From positions 496,001 to 560,000 of the forward strand of contig OY282352.1 in assembly GCA_958295495.1 (NCBI GenBank): 64,000 nucleotides of DNA, given 5' to 3'. The notes beneath the pieces were generated by a model. The model was not told where the DNA came from, made no database searches, and saw only the letters and a program-made list of their open reading frames with translations. Shown here piece by piece: positions 9,492-18,256 of this stretch. The stretch's first letter is position 1, and each line of letters starts with the position of its first letter. The DNA is from an uncultured Latescibacterota bacterium (GTDB lineage Bacteria; Latescibacterota; UBA2968; UBA8231). The position numbers and the translations under genes were made by a program.

Positions 9492-10791
9492 AAAACTCCA
9501 AGGGTGCCTAGCGTTATCGCTAGCATTACATCTGCTGATTCTCACAGTACCGCACCGCGAGCAAGTTACTCAATTTCCCGTCCTACCGCCGATCATGGTG
9601 AAGTTTATGAAACGGCCGCCGCCACAGCGCACCCTCGCCCGCCGCCAACGCCCCCTCCAGCGGCCCTTAGTGCGCCGTCCGGCACTCCAAGCGGCTCCGG
9701 TCGTGGCCATGCGGCCGGCTCCCACGGCAGTGCATCCGCTGCCGGTGTTCAAGTCATCAGCTCCCCGGCTACCGACGGCGGTGCTGCCGGAACGTCCGGT
9801 GCTGCCCGTGCCGGACTTCCCCGCTCGGCACATCGGCCCGCAACTGCGCGCTGGTGTGCTAGAAGGGACGCGGCAGGGGGCCGACGAGATTGACTTGTCC
9901 TTGGAGTTAATGGATGTGCATGCGATGGACACTGGGCGGCACCGGGCGATGGTGATCGTCGATCCAAACGATCGGCGCAAGCTCAAGGGGTTCCTCTATA
10001 TGTCCGGCATCTACAGTCCTTCCATCGAACGGGCTGAAGAGAGTGTACGAGCTGAAAACATACAAGTGCGCTGGTATCACCAGATGCCGCGCCAACTGGT
10101 GGAACGGCGGATGCTGCAAGGGTTGGCCGATAAAATGGTCGCCAAGACGCAGGTTCACGTCGAAGTGCGCGACGCGGTCCGGCTCGACGACCCGCAGCTT
10201 TTGCAAGTCCCCTTCGTGCTGCTGACCGTCAATACCCCCTTTGAGTTTACGGACAGCGAGGCGGCCAATCTCGGGGCGTATTTGACCGGCGGCGGTTTCC
10301 TGTTTGTGGATATTGTGAGCATGTTGTGGGGCAGTTATAGCGACCTCGAATTAGACATTCCGGCGGTGCGTTCCCTCATTCGCGCCAGCTTTGAGGCGGT
10401 GGGCTATCGAGAGTGGAAGGACTGGCAGTTTACCCGCCTAGAGCTAACCCATCCGATTTATCATTGCTTCTATGATGTAAACAGCCTACCACGCGGGATG
10501 CGCGATATGCACTTTATCGTTGGAGAATATCCACCCCGCACCCCGGACTATTTGGAGGGCATCGTGGTCGGGGAGCAGTTGGTGGGGGTGTATTCGATGC
10601 GGAACTACGCTGATTTCTGGGCGGGCATCGGTCGGGAGTTGGTGGATTGGTCTTTGACTAATAACGCAACCAACCACTCGGCTATGGCCAGTGCCGAGGA
10701 GCCGTTGGTGTATAATTTGGGGATGAATTTCGTGGTGTACGCGTTGACGCGGGAGGGATCACTGGCACGGCAATTAGTCGATGTGGACTGA
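9454..10791 (+). CDS. DUF4159 protein with TonB-like N-terminal anchor
   Basis: 445 aa. A membrane anchor at about residues 18-35 (SLALHLLILTV) is followed by an Arg/Pro/Ala-rich stretch (residues ~50-130) like the periplasm-spanning part of TonB. From ~residue 165 comes a DUF4159 domain: PFEFTDSEAANLGAYLTGGGFLF, then the conserved LTHPIYHCFYD and WAGIGRELVDW regions. DUF4159 has no established activity; it resembles glutamine-amidotransferase-like periplasmic domains. The start is the GTG at 9454 after GAGAGGGG. The gene is last in the operon. At least five partial copies (13512, 18064, 20458, 26467 and 32289 regions) show that it was once repeated together with the propeller genes. Confidence 0.72.
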   Translation: MRQPWKVPFHKNRKLQGCLALSLALHLLILTVPHREQVTQFPVLPPIMVKFMKRPPPQRTLARRQRPLQRPLVRRPALQAAPVVAMRPAPTAVHPLPVFKSSAPRLPTAVLPERPVLPVPDFPARHIGPQLRAGVLEGTRQGADEIDLSLELMDVHAMDTGRHRAMVIVDPNDRRKLKGFLYMSGIYSPSIERAEESVRAENIQVRWYHQMPRQLVERRMLQGLADKMVAKTQVHVEVRDAVRLDDPQLLQVPFVLLTVNTPFEFTDSEAANLGAYLTGGGFLFVDIVSMLWGSYSDLELDIPAVRSLIRASFEAVGYREWKDWQFTRLELTHPIYHCFYDVNSLPRGMRDMHFIVGEYPPRTPDYLEGIVVGEQLVGVYSMRNYADFWAGIGRELVDWSLTNNATNHSAMASAEEPLVYNLGMNFVVYALTREGSLARQLVDVD

Positions 10792-10856
10792 GATTGGAGG
10801 ACATCAGCATAATCGGTCAAGGCTTTTGATTTGTCACTGCCGTCGGTTGCGCGGCT

Positions 10857-11084
10857 CGGGAATTCTTCACGTCCTCCAGCGGCTTGGCTCCGGTCCGTCG
10901 GGGTTTGGGGCTGGGGTGGGTCATCAGTGCCCTCACGGGACTCGCTATCCTCCTCGGGGCCAAGGAGACCAAAGCAGACCGTCCTCAGTGCCGCATTGAT
11001 AGGTGCTACCCCGACCCTAGTTGCCCTTCGATCACGCCGATACGTTGCGAAGACAAATGCGGGCACATGGGGTGCACTGTATAA
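10857..11084 (+). pseudogene. Cys-rich secreted peptide gene lacking its normal start
   Basis: From the CGG at 10857 the frame gives REFFTSSSGLAPVRRGLGLG, the conserved hydrophobic signal, ETKAD, then a six-Cys core (CRIDRC, SCPSITPIRC, EDKC, GCTV). The upstream bases that encode MDNL in the intact copy at 14209 have been replaced by sequence found downstream of the DUF4159 gene, and the frame runs back to a TGA with no ATG or GTG. A TTG at 10884 could start a shortened product that keeps the hydrophobic signal. An inverted near-copy with the same lesion is at 25868-26095, so the defect predates that duplication. Confidence 0.65.
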
Positions 11085-11154
11085 TCATCTGATTACTATT
11101 GTTAGATAGTTAGAAGCCGTTTTAATGCCTCGTGCCGTCCCTTGCGCTGAGAAA

Positions 11155-11235
11155 AGAGCTTGGGACCGAGGGCGAGACGCCCTCGGAGAAACGCTTGATT
11201 TTGGGGCTTCTCGACGCCCCTTGAGGCCGGCCGGC
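11155..11235 (+). promoter_or_regulatory. Hairpin region between peptide and propeller genes
   Basis: CCGAGGGCG (11166-11174) pairs with CGCCCTCGG (11178-11186) around a 3-base loop, and a second GGGGC/GCCCC hairpin follows near 11206-11220. No U-run follows directly, so this may stabilise the upstream transcript or attenuate rather than terminate. The same sequence recurs on the other strand near 25740-25800. Confidence 0.45.
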
Positions 11236-11325
11236 GCGGGTTTTAAGACGGCTTCTAACGTTGAGGTAGGTACTCATCGCGCCGTATTCAAGTTTCACCA
11301 CTTTCACGTATGGTAAGGTGCTGTC

Positions 11326-13497
11326 ATGTTGCTCATTCCCGTATGTGTATGGCTTGTGCTGTTGAGTGGCCCTGCGGCAGCGATCATGTGGGATTTCGAC
11401 GACGGGACGACGCAGGGATGGGGCGCCAAAAAACCTGTTAGGTCCGGGGGGGATCATCAATTTTACCCGTTGTCTGGGGGGGTTGAAGCGGGTGTGTGGC
11501 GGATTAATGCCTTTCGCACCGACGGCCTCAGTGGCTCCGGGGTCACCTTGATTTCGCCGACGATAGGCTCTGATTCGCACCTTTTCGACCGGGTGCGGGT
11601 GCGGTTCCGCACGGTTCATCCTAGTCCTACGATAGGAGCCTTATTCCTCCAATGGACCAACGAGCACAACCTCATGTACCCAGGTAATGACTCCCTACCG
11701 GGAACGGGTCGGTTTTCTCTTCCCGCAACCGGCTTCTCTGGCGAGTGGGTATATACGACCGAATGGCAGGAGTTCGAGTTTTCGTTGGTTGATACTCCCG
11801 TATGGGAGGGGCTGTTAGATGATATTCGTCTGATGTTTGGCTTGGAGGATATGACCTTGTCTATGATTGACCGGCTGGCTTCGACCAAGGTGGCGTCCTT
11901 GGACGTGGATTGGATTGAGTTGACCGGGGTAGAGGAGGTGTTACAGGGGGCATTACCTCGGCCGCCGGTGTTCGATATTGGCGTTGCCGGGCCTAAGGTT
12001 TTTGCGCCGCCGGTGTTCTATCCAATTGCGCCGGGCTTAGGGCTATTTCGTCTCTTGGGCGACTCTCAAGCAGGCGTTTTGACCGACTTAGATGGGGATG
12101 GCGACCTCGATCTGTTCTCCTTCCTCTGGAGGCTCGAGGAGCGCCTAGGCGGCTGGGTCATGGCGCGCAACAACGGAGAGGGGGCGTTTGAACCCATACG
12201 CGTCGAGCTAGTAGAGGATCTAGCCTATTATCCTAGGGTGCGCGTCGGCGACGTGACGGGCGATGGCCGCGACGAAATCGTGCTGAGTCTCCAAAGGTTG
12301 AACCTCGGGGTTTGGTCTATCGGCGCGGAGTTTCAGCTGGAACCACTCGTGCAGAAGCCCAATCGTCGGTTGGTTGACTTAGCCGATTGGGATGGCGATG
12401 GGCAGGTGGAGGTGTTTGCCCAACCGGTAGATGATGTGGATGACCCTTTTTTGGAGGTGTGGGACCTGGTCAACGGCGGGTGGACGTTTTCTGAGTGGGC
12501 GGTTCCCGCTCCGGCTTCCGGCTTGTCTTGGGCGCATCAAATCGGCGATTTTACGGGCGATGGGGTGTTGGAGGTGCTGTGGGGGCCGGCGGCTTTTTGG
12601 GAGCGGGAGTTGTTTGAACAAGCCATCTCGTTTCGCGTGGCGGGCTTAGGGGCCGATCTGGAGCAGGGGGTGCGTTTTGAAAAGGTCATGCCGTTTTCTC
12701 TCCTGTCGGGTCGAGCAGGCGACTTTGATGGCGATGGACAGGTGGATTTACTGGCGGGCTTCCGGGAGGACGGCCAGGAGCAGCGCAAGGGCCTTGCGGT
12801 GTGGAGCCGCCTTCCTAATGGGTTAAAACAAGAGGTGCTCTATGATGCGTCGCTGTTCCTGCGTTCGTCGGTGGTGGTGTGCGATCTGAACGGGGATGGG
12901 GTGGAGGATTGGGCGTTTGTCGGCGGGGACTATGCGTTGGGTTTTGGCGTGTTCGTCGTCTGGGGGGGCGGCTTGCATCCCACCCAAGTGGTAGAATGGC
13001 ATCGCTTGTCTGGCGAGGGGGTGGAGAGCTTGGAAGCCGGGGATGTGGCGACGGGCTTGGAGGGCAATGGCGTCGCCGTGCTGCCTGGGGATGTGGACGG
13101 CGACGGCGACCTCGACTTGGTCGTGTTGGATCGGGCATTAGGGGGGGTACAGGTGCTCAAGAGTCCGGTGGGCGAGCAGCCGACCGCGGTGAGGACGCCG
13201 GCGATAGGGCGGCCGGCGCATCATCGGCTCGGCGACAGCTATCCCAATCCGTTTAATCCGGCGGTGGTGCTGCCCCTTGAGTTGGCCAAGGACGCGGCGG
13301 GGGTATCGTTGAGGGTATATAATGTGTTAGGTCGTCGGGTGCGACAGGTGTGGCAGGGGCCGTTGGGGGCGGGTCGGCATCGGTTTGTATGGGATGGCCG
13401 CGACGCGGCGGGCAAGGCGGTGGCTGCTGGCGTGTATGTCTATCGGGTCGAGGTGGACGGGCGGGTGGAAGCCAAAAAGACGACCAAGCTGCCGTGA
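11326..13497 (+). CDS. Secreted propeller protein, subfamily A
   Basis: 723 aa. Signal peptide MLLIPVCVWLVLLSGPAAA, then a ~190-aa sandwich domain running from WDFDDGTTQGW to DWIELTGVEE that looks like a carbohydrate-binding or jelly-roll module. Seven Asp-rich blade motifs follow (DLDGDGDLDLF, DVTGDGRDEIVL, DWDGDGQVEVF, DFTGDGVLEVLW, DFDGDGQVDLL, DLNGDGVEDWAF, DVDGDGDLDLVVL). A TAVRTPA linker leads to the FlgD-like sorting domain. TAAGGTG precedes ATG 11326. It is nearly identical to 15854-18049 and 23455-25626 (inverted). It lies downstream of a six-Cys peptide gene, as do the other two subfamily A genes. Confidence 0.88.
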   Translation: MLLIPVCVWLVLLSGPAAAIMWDFDDGTTQGWGAKKPVRSGGDHQFYPLSGGVEAGVWRINAFRTDGLSGSGVTLISPTIGSDSHLFDRVRVRFRTVHPSPTIGALFLQWTNEHNLMYPGNDSLPGTGRFSLPATGFSGEWVYTTEWQEFEFSLVDTPVWEGLLDDIRLMFGLEDMTLSMIDRLASTKVASLDVDWIELTGVEEVLQGALPRPPVFDIGVAGPKVFAPPVFYPIAPGLGLFRLLGDSQAGVLTDLDGDGDLDLFSFLWRLEERLGGWVMARNNGEGAFEPIRVELVEDLAYYPRVRVGDVTGDGRDEIVLSLQRLNLGVWSIGAEFQLEPLVQKPNRRLVDLADWDGDGQVEVFAQPVDDVDDPFLEVWDLVNGGWTFSEWAVPAPASGLSWAHQIGDFTGDGVLEVLWGPAAFWERELFEQAISFRVAGLGADLEQGVRFEKVMPFSLLSGRAGDFDGDGQVDLLAGFREDGQEQRKGLAVWSRLPNGLKQEVLYDASLFLRSSVVVCDLNGDGVEDWAFVGGDYALGFGVFVVWGGGLHPTQVVEWHRLSGEGVESLEAGDVATGLEGNGVAVLPGDVDGDGDLDLVVLDRALGGVQVLKSPVGEQPTAVRTPAIGRPAHHRLGDSYPNPFNPAVVLPLELAKDAAGVSLRVYNVLGRRVRQVWQGPLGAGRHRFVWDGRDAAGKAVAAGVYVYRVEVDGRVEAKKTTKLP

Positions 13498-13511
13498 GGA
13501 GGGGTTGAAAC

Positions 13512-13740
13512 GTGAGCCGATGAGACGGCCATGAAAAGTCCCGCTTTGAAAAAGTAGAACGCTGCAAAGTTGCTTGGCGTTATCGCGGGTCTTGCATCTG
13601 TGGGTGAGCTTCGGGATCACGCACCGCGAGCGAGTTACTCAATTTTCCGTCCTGTCGCCGAGCAGGGTGGAGTTTACCAAGCACCCGCCGCCGCCCCCCT
13701 CACCCGCCAGCGGCCCTTAGTGCGCCGGCCGGCTCTACGG
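13512..13740 (+). pseudogene. Relic of the 5' end of the DUF4159 gene
   Basis: GTGAGCCGATGAGACGGCCATGAAAAG and what follows aligns with bases 9454-9690 (start of the DUF4159 gene): the shared GCACCGCGAGC and AGTTACTCAATTT blocks and the CGGCCCTTAGTGCGCCG block are plain, but the frame is broken by stops and indels. It ends at a join to a copy of the regulator's 3' end. Confidence 0.7.
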
Positions 13741-13841
13741 CGCGCGGGGCGCGGCGCAGTTGACTTATTGGCATGAACCCGGAGCGGCTGCGTTCCCGCA
13801 TGCGCGTGCATGGGTTGCAACGACCTAAGAAATCGTCTTAA
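13741..13841 (+). pseudogene. Relic of the 3' end of the sigma-54 activator gene
   Basis: The stretch around GGCATGAACCCGGAGCGG through AAATCGTCTTAA matches the last ~30 codons of the regulator at 37905-41057 (NPERLRSRMR...RPKKSS), with a few substitutions and a damaged upstream edge. It shows that the following regulatory cassette was copied from the regulator's downstream flank. Confidence 0.75.
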
Positions 13842-13889
13842 CGGGGCAAGAAAGCGCGGCCCACCGACGCCCACGCCGTGGATGAAAAG

Positions 13890-13924
13890 TCGTATAAAAT
13901 CGTATAAAGTCGTATTTAATACGA
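13890..13924 (+). promoter_or_regulatory. Probable upstream activator sites for the sigma-54 activator
   Basis: One perfect 15-bp palindrome TCGTATTTAATACGA (13910-13924) with two TCGTATA half-sites (13890, 13900) lies about 130-165 bp before the sigma-54 promoter, the usual distance for an enhancer. The same array is at 31983-32038 and 37801-37856. Binding by the local activator is inferred. Confidence 0.55.
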
Positions 13925-14007
13925 AAAAACATATTCCTCCATTGAACCCAGAGCGAATGCAAGGCCTATAAAAGAAAAATAACACTTTTATAACTTCTAT
14001 ATTTCTC

Positions 14008-14039
14008 AATCCTTTAGGGTAATCCTAAAGGATTTTTTT
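14008..14039 (+). terminator. Intrinsic terminator
   Basis: Perfect 11-bp stem AATCCTTTAGG / CCTAAAGGATT with a 5-base loop and a T-run. It is a copy of the terminator that follows the regulator gene. Confidence 0.85.
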
Positions 14040-14056
14040 GTGCGTGTCCTGCTTTT

Positions 14057-14072
14057 TGGTACGCAACTTGCA
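14057..14072 (+). promoter_or_regulatory. Sigma-54 (-24/-12) promoter
   Basis: TGGTAC-GCAAC-TTGCA has the invariant GG and GC spaced by ten bases and differs from the consensus TGGCAC-N5-TTGCA in one position. It points at the peptide gene at 14209. A TATAAT lies just downstream, but no -35 box at a suitable distance was found. Confidence 0.75.
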
Positions 14073-14208
14073 TATATAATCCGCAGAGCCGAGGCTGGTG
14101 CGAAAGAGAGGAGGGGATACCAACTCGTCTCGGTCGTTTTTCAACGCTCACTTCCAGGCGCGTAGCGGCCGAGGCCGCGGACGTACTGGGCAACTAAGGA
14201 GACGAATT

Positions 14209-14448
14209 ATGGACAATCTTCGGGAATTCTTCACGTCCTCCAGCGGCTTGGCTCCGGTCCGTCGGGGTTTGGGGCTGGGGTGGGTCATCAGTGCCCTCAC
14301 GGGACTCGCCATCCTCCTCGGGGCCAAGGAGACCAAAGCAGAGGGGCCTCGTTGCCGCATTGTTTCTTGCAAACCTGACTCTAGCTGCCCTTCGATCACG
14401 CCGATACGTTGCTATGACACATGCAGGCACTCGTGGTGCACTACATAA
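14209..14448 (+). CDS. Cys-rich secreted peptide precursor, six-Cys type
   Basis: 79 aa. AAGGAG at 14196-14201 precedes ATG 14209. The N-terminus MDNLREFFTSSSGLAPVRRG is followed by a hydrophobic segment (LGLGWVISALTGLAILLG) and AKETKA, a plausible signal-peptidase site before Glu. The mature part of about 33 residues has six Cys (CRIVSC, SCPSITPIRC, YDTC, WC) and ends in TT. The dibasic-Gly before the hydrophobic stretch is also compatible with prepilin-type cleavage. This is the only six-Cys copy with an intact start, a full core and a clear sigma-54 promoter. Partner propeller gene: 15854-18049, now separated by an IS. Function unknown. Confidence 0.7.
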   Translation: MDNLREFFTSSSGLAPVRRGLGLGWVISALTGLAILLGAKETKAEGPRCRIVSCKPDSSCPSITPIRCYDTCRHSWCTT

Positions 14449-14600
14449 TCATCTGATTAGATAGTTAGAAGCCGTTTTAATGCCTCGTGCCGTCCCTTGC
14501 GCTGAGAAAAGCGGTTCCCCGGGGGGCGTCTCGTTCTTGGGGCAACGCTTGATTTTGGGACTTCTCGATGCCCCTTGAGGCTGGCCGGCGCGGGTTTTAA

Positions 14601-14609
14601 GACGGCTTC
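14601..14609 (+). repeat. Target-site duplication, left copy
   Basis: GACGGCTTC, repeated at 15775-15783. The uninterrupted sequence is present at the equivalent place near 11247. Confidence 0.85.
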
Positions 14610-15707
14610 CTAAGTACACGACAGTAAAATGTGTTGATGTTGTCGGTTGCGTTTAGGTTGGTCTCGTGCTTGGTGTATGATCTGTGTGAGTTGGTCTAAT
14701 CCTTTTCGAAAGAGGCTTATGGCTGGTCGTCCATGTTTTTTTGTGGGGATGGGTTTTCTCTGATGCAACCGCCGTCCTACCAACAGCGCCCATAGCAGCG
14801 TCCATGCCAGCAGTCCCAGCAGCAGGTGCAAGCGTTGGGGGTGGGTCAAATGGGTGTCTTCGAGGTTAAATCCTCTCGATTTCAAACAGGCAAACGTCGT
14901 TTCAATAGCCCAGCGTTGTCCATAGACGGCCAGCACCTGCTTGAGGTCAGTTCGGTTGGTGATGAGTAGGATGCGCTCGCCGCGGATGGGGCGGTGACAC
15001 ACCAAATTCAGGGTCAAGCCGTCATAGAGGGTGGTCTGTGGGTAGAATCGGGTCGTACCTCTCGGCATCCGTTCATTAAAAGTAGCCCCATAACGTCGCC
15101 GACCGTCGTCGAGCGTAAGCGACGTATTGCCGCGCAGACGGATGACAAAATCGACCTGCTGCTCCAGCAAAAAGGCGAACCACGCTCGACCGATAAACTC
15201 GCGGTCGGCGACTAAACAGCATACGCGGGGATCAAGGTAGGCCAATACCTTCGTCAGGAGACGCTTGCGCTCTGAGGTGTTGGAGTTGCCCGGCTTTTGC
15301 AACGACTGATATACCAACGGAATCGAGACCCCCTGATAGACTAAGCCGACACACAACACATTCTGATCGGTGCGCCCCAATCGCCAATGGGTGCGATCCA
15401 TAACTAAGAGTTGCGGTTGGCCGGGGCGAACGACCTTGGATACAATCAACTGCGTAAACACCGACGGTGAGACAGTGCTACTGAAAAAACGCTGGAGACG
15501 GCGATAGTGACTGTCAATCTGGGCCATCCCCGATAGGCTACACGCGAGTTTTTTCATATTGACCGAACGCACTTGAATCAGCGCACACACCAACCGACTG
15601 ATCAGGTCGATACGGTGGCGCGTGAGGGATACCGACCCTTGCGTGAGGGCTTTTTTAATCGTATGAATAAGCATGGTACAGCTCCTGTGTTTAGGATTTA
15701 GATGCAA
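14610..15707 (-). CDS. IS4-family transposase
   Basis: 365 aa, intact. DDE residues are visible: MDRTHWRLG (first Asp), VADREFIGRAWF (second Asp), and RWAIETTFACLKSRGFNLE (the YREK-like signature with the Glu). The TAG stop lies inside the left terminal repeat. Translation may start at 15707 or at the ATG at 15674 (MLIHTIKK). No frameshift is seen, so the element may be active. Confidence 0.92.
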   Translation of the reverse strand: MHLNPKHRSCTMLIHTIKKALTQGSVSLTRHRIDLISRLVCALIQVRSVNMKKLACSLSGMAQIDSHYRRLQRFFSSTVSPSVFTQLIVSKVVRPGQPQLLVMDRTHWRLGRTDQNVLCVGLVYQGVSIPLVYQSLQKPGNSNTSERKRLLTKVLAYLDPRVCCLVADREFIGRAWFAFLLEQQVDFVIRLRGNTSLTLDDGRRRYGATFNERMPRGTTRFYPQTTLYDGLTLNLVCHRPIRGERILLITNRTDLKQVLAVYGQRWAIETTFACLKSRGFNLEDTHLTHPQRLHLLLGLLAWTLLWALLVGRRLHQRKPIPTKKHGRPAISLFRKGLDQLTQIIHQARDQPKRNRQHQHILLSCT

Positions 15708-15774
15708 TCTGGCTGATTACAAATAAACCTAAAGCAGGGCTGTACCACAACTTAGATTACTGTCGTGTACTTAG
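14610..15774. mobile_element. IS4-family insertion sequence, 1165 bp
   Basis: The ends are perfect inverted repeats of 18 bp, starting CTAAGTACACGACAGTAA at the left (14610-14627) and its complement at the right (15757-15774), flanked by a 9-bp direct duplication. One transposase gene fills it. The element sits between the peptide gene and its propeller gene, so it separates them transcriptionally. Confidence 0.92.
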
Positions 15775-15783
15775 GACGGCTTC
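15775..15783 (+). repeat. Target-site duplication, right copy
   Basis: GACGGCTTC, matching 14601-14609. Confidence 0.85.
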
Positions 15784-15853
15784 TAACGTTGAAGTAGGTA
15801 CTCATCGCGCCGTATTCAAGTTTCACCACTTTCACGTATGGTAAGGTGCTGTC

Positions 15854-18049
15854 ATGTTGCTCATTCCCGTATGTGTATGGATTGTGCTGTTGAGTAGCCC
15901 TGCGGCAGCGATCACGTGGGATTTCGACGACGGGACGACGCAGGGATGGGGCGTCAAGAAACCTATTAGTGCCGGGGGGGATCATCAATTTTACCCGTTG
16001 TCTGGGGGGGTTGAAGCGGGTGTGTGGCGGATTAATGCCTTTCGCACCGACGGCCTTAGTGGCTCCGGGGTCGAATTGATTTCGCCGACGATAGGCTCTG
16101 ATTCGCACCTTTTCGACCGGGTGCGGGTGCGGTTCCGCACGATCCATCATAGTCCTACGACAGGAGCCTTACTCCTCCGCTGGACCAATGAGCACAACCT
16201 CATGTACCCAGGTGGTGACCCCCTACCGCAAAGGGGTCGGTTTTCTCTTCCCGCAAACGGTGCCTACGGCGAGTTGGTATATACGACCGAATGGCAGGCG
16301 TTCGAGTTTTCGTTGGTTGACCTGGAGGAGAATTCCTTCGGGTACTATCCCGTATGGGAGGGGCTGTTAGATGACATTCGTCTGATGTTTACCTTGGAGT
16401 TTATGACGGGGTCGAGGCCCGACCGGCTGGCCTCGACCAAGGTGGCGGCCTTGGACGTGGATTGGATTGAGTTGACCGGGGTGGAAGAGGTGTTACAGGG
16501 GGCATTACCTCGGCCACCGGTGTTCGATATTGGCGTTGCCGGGCCTAAGGTTTTTGCGCCGCCGGTGTTCTATCCAATTGCGCCGGGCTTAGGGTTATTT
16601 CGTCTCTTGGGCGACTCCCAAGCAGGCGTTTTGACCGACTTAGATGGGGATGGCGACCTCGATCTGTTCTCCTTCCTCTGGAGGCTCGAGGAGCGCCTAG
16701 GCGGCTGGGTCATGGCGCGCAACAACGGGGCGGGGGCGTTTGAAACCATACGCGTCGAGCTAGTAGAGGATCTAGCCTATTATCCTAGGGTGCGCGTCGG
16801 CGATGTGACGGGCGATGGCCGCGACGAAATCGTGCTGAGTCTCCAAAGGTTGAACCTCGGGGTTTGGTCTATCGGCGCGGAGTTTCAGCTGGAGCCACTC
16901 GTGCAGAAGCCCAATCGTCGGTTGGTGGACTTAGCCGATTGGGATGGCGATGGGCAGGTGGAGGTGTTTGCCCAACCGGTAGATGATGTGGATGCCCCTT
17001 TTTTGGAGGTGTGGGACCTGGTCAACGGCGGGTGGACGTTTTCTGAGTGGGCGGTTCCCGCTCCGGCTTCCGGCTTGTCTTGGGCGCATCAAATCGGCGA
17101 TTTTACGGGCGATGGGGTGTTGGAGGTGCTGTGGGGACCGGCGGCTTTTTGGGAGCGGGAGTTGTTTGAACAAGCCATCTCGTTTCGCGTGGCAGTTTTA
17201 GGGGCCGATCTGGAGCAGGGGGTGCGTTTTGAAAAGGTCATGCCGTTTTCTCTCCTGTCGGGTCGAGCGGGCGACTTTGACGGCGATGGGCAGGTGGATT
17301 TACTGGCGGGGTTCCGGGAGGATTTCCAAGAGCAGCGCAAGGGCCTTGTGGTGTGGAACAGCCTCTCTGATGGCTTAAAACAAGAGGTGCTCTATGATGC
17401 GTCGCTGTTCCTGCGTTCGTCGGTGGTGGTGTGCGATCTGAACGGGGACGGGGTGGAGGATTGGGCGTTTGTCGGCGGGGACTATGCGTTGGGTTTTGGC
17501 GTGTTCGTCGTCTGGGGGGGCGGCTTGCATCCCACCCAAGCGGTAGAATGGCATCGCTTGTCTGGCGAGGGGGTGGAGAGCTTGGAAGCCGGGGATGTGG
17601 CGACGGGCTTGGAGGGCAATGGCGTCGCCGTGCTGCCTGGGGATGTGGACGGCGACGGCGATGTGGACTTGGTGGTGTTGGATCGGGCATTAGGGGGGGT
17701 ACATGTACTTAAGAGTCCGGTGGGCGAGCAGCCGACCGCGGTGAGGACGCCGGCGGCAGCGCGGCCGGCGCATCATCGGCTCGGCGACAGCTATCCCAAT
17801 CCGTTTAATCCGGCGGTGGTGCTGCCCCTTGATTTGGCGACAGACGCGGCGGGGGTATCGTTGAGGGTATATGATGTGTTGGGTCGTCGGGTGCGGCAGG
17901 TGTGGCAGGGGCCGCTGCAAGCGGGTCGGCATCGGTTTGTATGGGATGGCCGCGACGAGAAGGGCAAGGCGGTGGCCGCTGGGGTGTATATCTATCAGGT
18001 CGAAATCGACGGGCGGGTGGAAGCCAAAAAGACGACCAAGCTGCCGTAA
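15854..18049 (+). CDS. Secreted propeller protein, subfamily A (IS-separated)
   Basis: 731 aa. Same architecture as 11326-13497 and almost identical in blades 1-7. It differs mainly at residues ~125-190 of the sandwich domain, where eight extra residues (EENSFGYY region) are present, and in the linker and sorting domain (EKGKAVAAG, IYQVEIDG). The upstream gap shared with other copies is cut by the IS4 element, so its sigma-54 promoter is now over 1.7 kb away. Confidence 0.88.
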   Translation: MLLIPVCVWIVLLSSPAAAITWDFDDGTTQGWGVKKPISAGGDHQFYPLSGGVEAGVWRINAFRTDGLSGSGVELISPTIGSDSHLFDRVRVRFRTIHHSPTTGALLLRWTNEHNLMYPGGDPLPQRGRFSLPANGAYGELVYTTEWQAFEFSLVDLEENSFGYYPVWEGLLDDIRLMFTLEFMTGSRPDRLASTKVAALDVDWIELTGVEEVLQGALPRPPVFDIGVAGPKVFAPPVFYPIAPGLGLFRLLGDSQAGVLTDLDGDGDLDLFSFLWRLEERLGGWVMARNNGAGAFETIRVELVEDLAYYPRVRVGDVTGDGRDEIVLSLQRLNLGVWSIGAEFQLEPLVQKPNRRLVDLADWDGDGQVEVFAQPVDDVDAPFLEVWDLVNGGWTFSEWAVPAPASGLSWAHQIGDFTGDGVLEVLWGPAAFWERELFEQAISFRVAVLGADLEQGVRFEKVMPFSLLSGRAGDFDGDGQVDLLAGFREDFQEQRKGLVVWNSLSDGLKQEVLYDASLFLRSSVVVCDLNGDGVEDWAFVGGDYALGFGVFVVWGGGLHPTQAVEWHRLSGEGVESLEAGDVATGLEGNGVAVLPGDVDGDGDVDLVVLDRALGGVHVLKSPVGEQPTAVRTPAAARPAHHRLGDSYPNPFNPAVVLPLDLATDAAGVSLRVYDVLGRRVRQVWQGPLQAGRHRFVWDGRDEKGKAVAAGVYIYQVEIDGRVEAKKTTKLP

Positions 18050-18063
18050 GGAGGGGTTGAAAC

Positions 18064-18240
18064 GTGAGCCGATGAGACGGCCATAAAAAGTCCCGCTTCG
18101 AAAAAGTAGAACGCTGCAAAGTTGCTTGGCGTTATCGCGGCCCGTCCCACAGTTGGTGAGCTTCGGGATCACGCACCGCGAGCGAGTTACTCAATTTCCC
18201 GTCCTGTCGCCGAGCAGGGTGGAGTTTACCAAGTGCCCAC
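18064..18240 (+). pseudogene. Relic of the 5' end of the DUF4159 gene
   Basis: GTGAGCCGATGAGACGGCC, CGCACCGCGAGCGAG and AGTTACTCAATTTCCCGTCCT match the start of 9454-10791 with deletions and stops. It is the counterpart of 13512-13740. Confidence 0.65.
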
Positions 18241-18256
18241 ATACAGGCGTGTTATT

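Noticed and set aside
10831..11109. Open frame of 92 codons overlapping the peptide copy
   Set aside because: It reads the conserved signal region in another frame with no family likeness; it is a by-product of high GC.
13885..14080. CRISPR-like repeats from the TCGTAT array
   Set aside because: Repeats are short palindromes without unique spacers of constant length and with no cas genes; the position fits activator binding sites.
14057..14080. Sigma-70 promoter from the TATAAT at 14075
   Set aside because: No acceptable -35 box at 16-18 bases, and TATAAT is lacking in the 37.65 kb copy, while GG-N10-GC is kept in all three.
14098..14208. In-frame upstream extension of the peptide gene (RKRGGDTNSSRSFFNAHFQ...)
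   Set aside because: A similar reading exists at the 37 kb copy but there it is out of frame with the peptide, and at 31 kb it is shifted. AAGGAG directly precedes ATG 14209. More likely conserved 5' leader RNA than protein.
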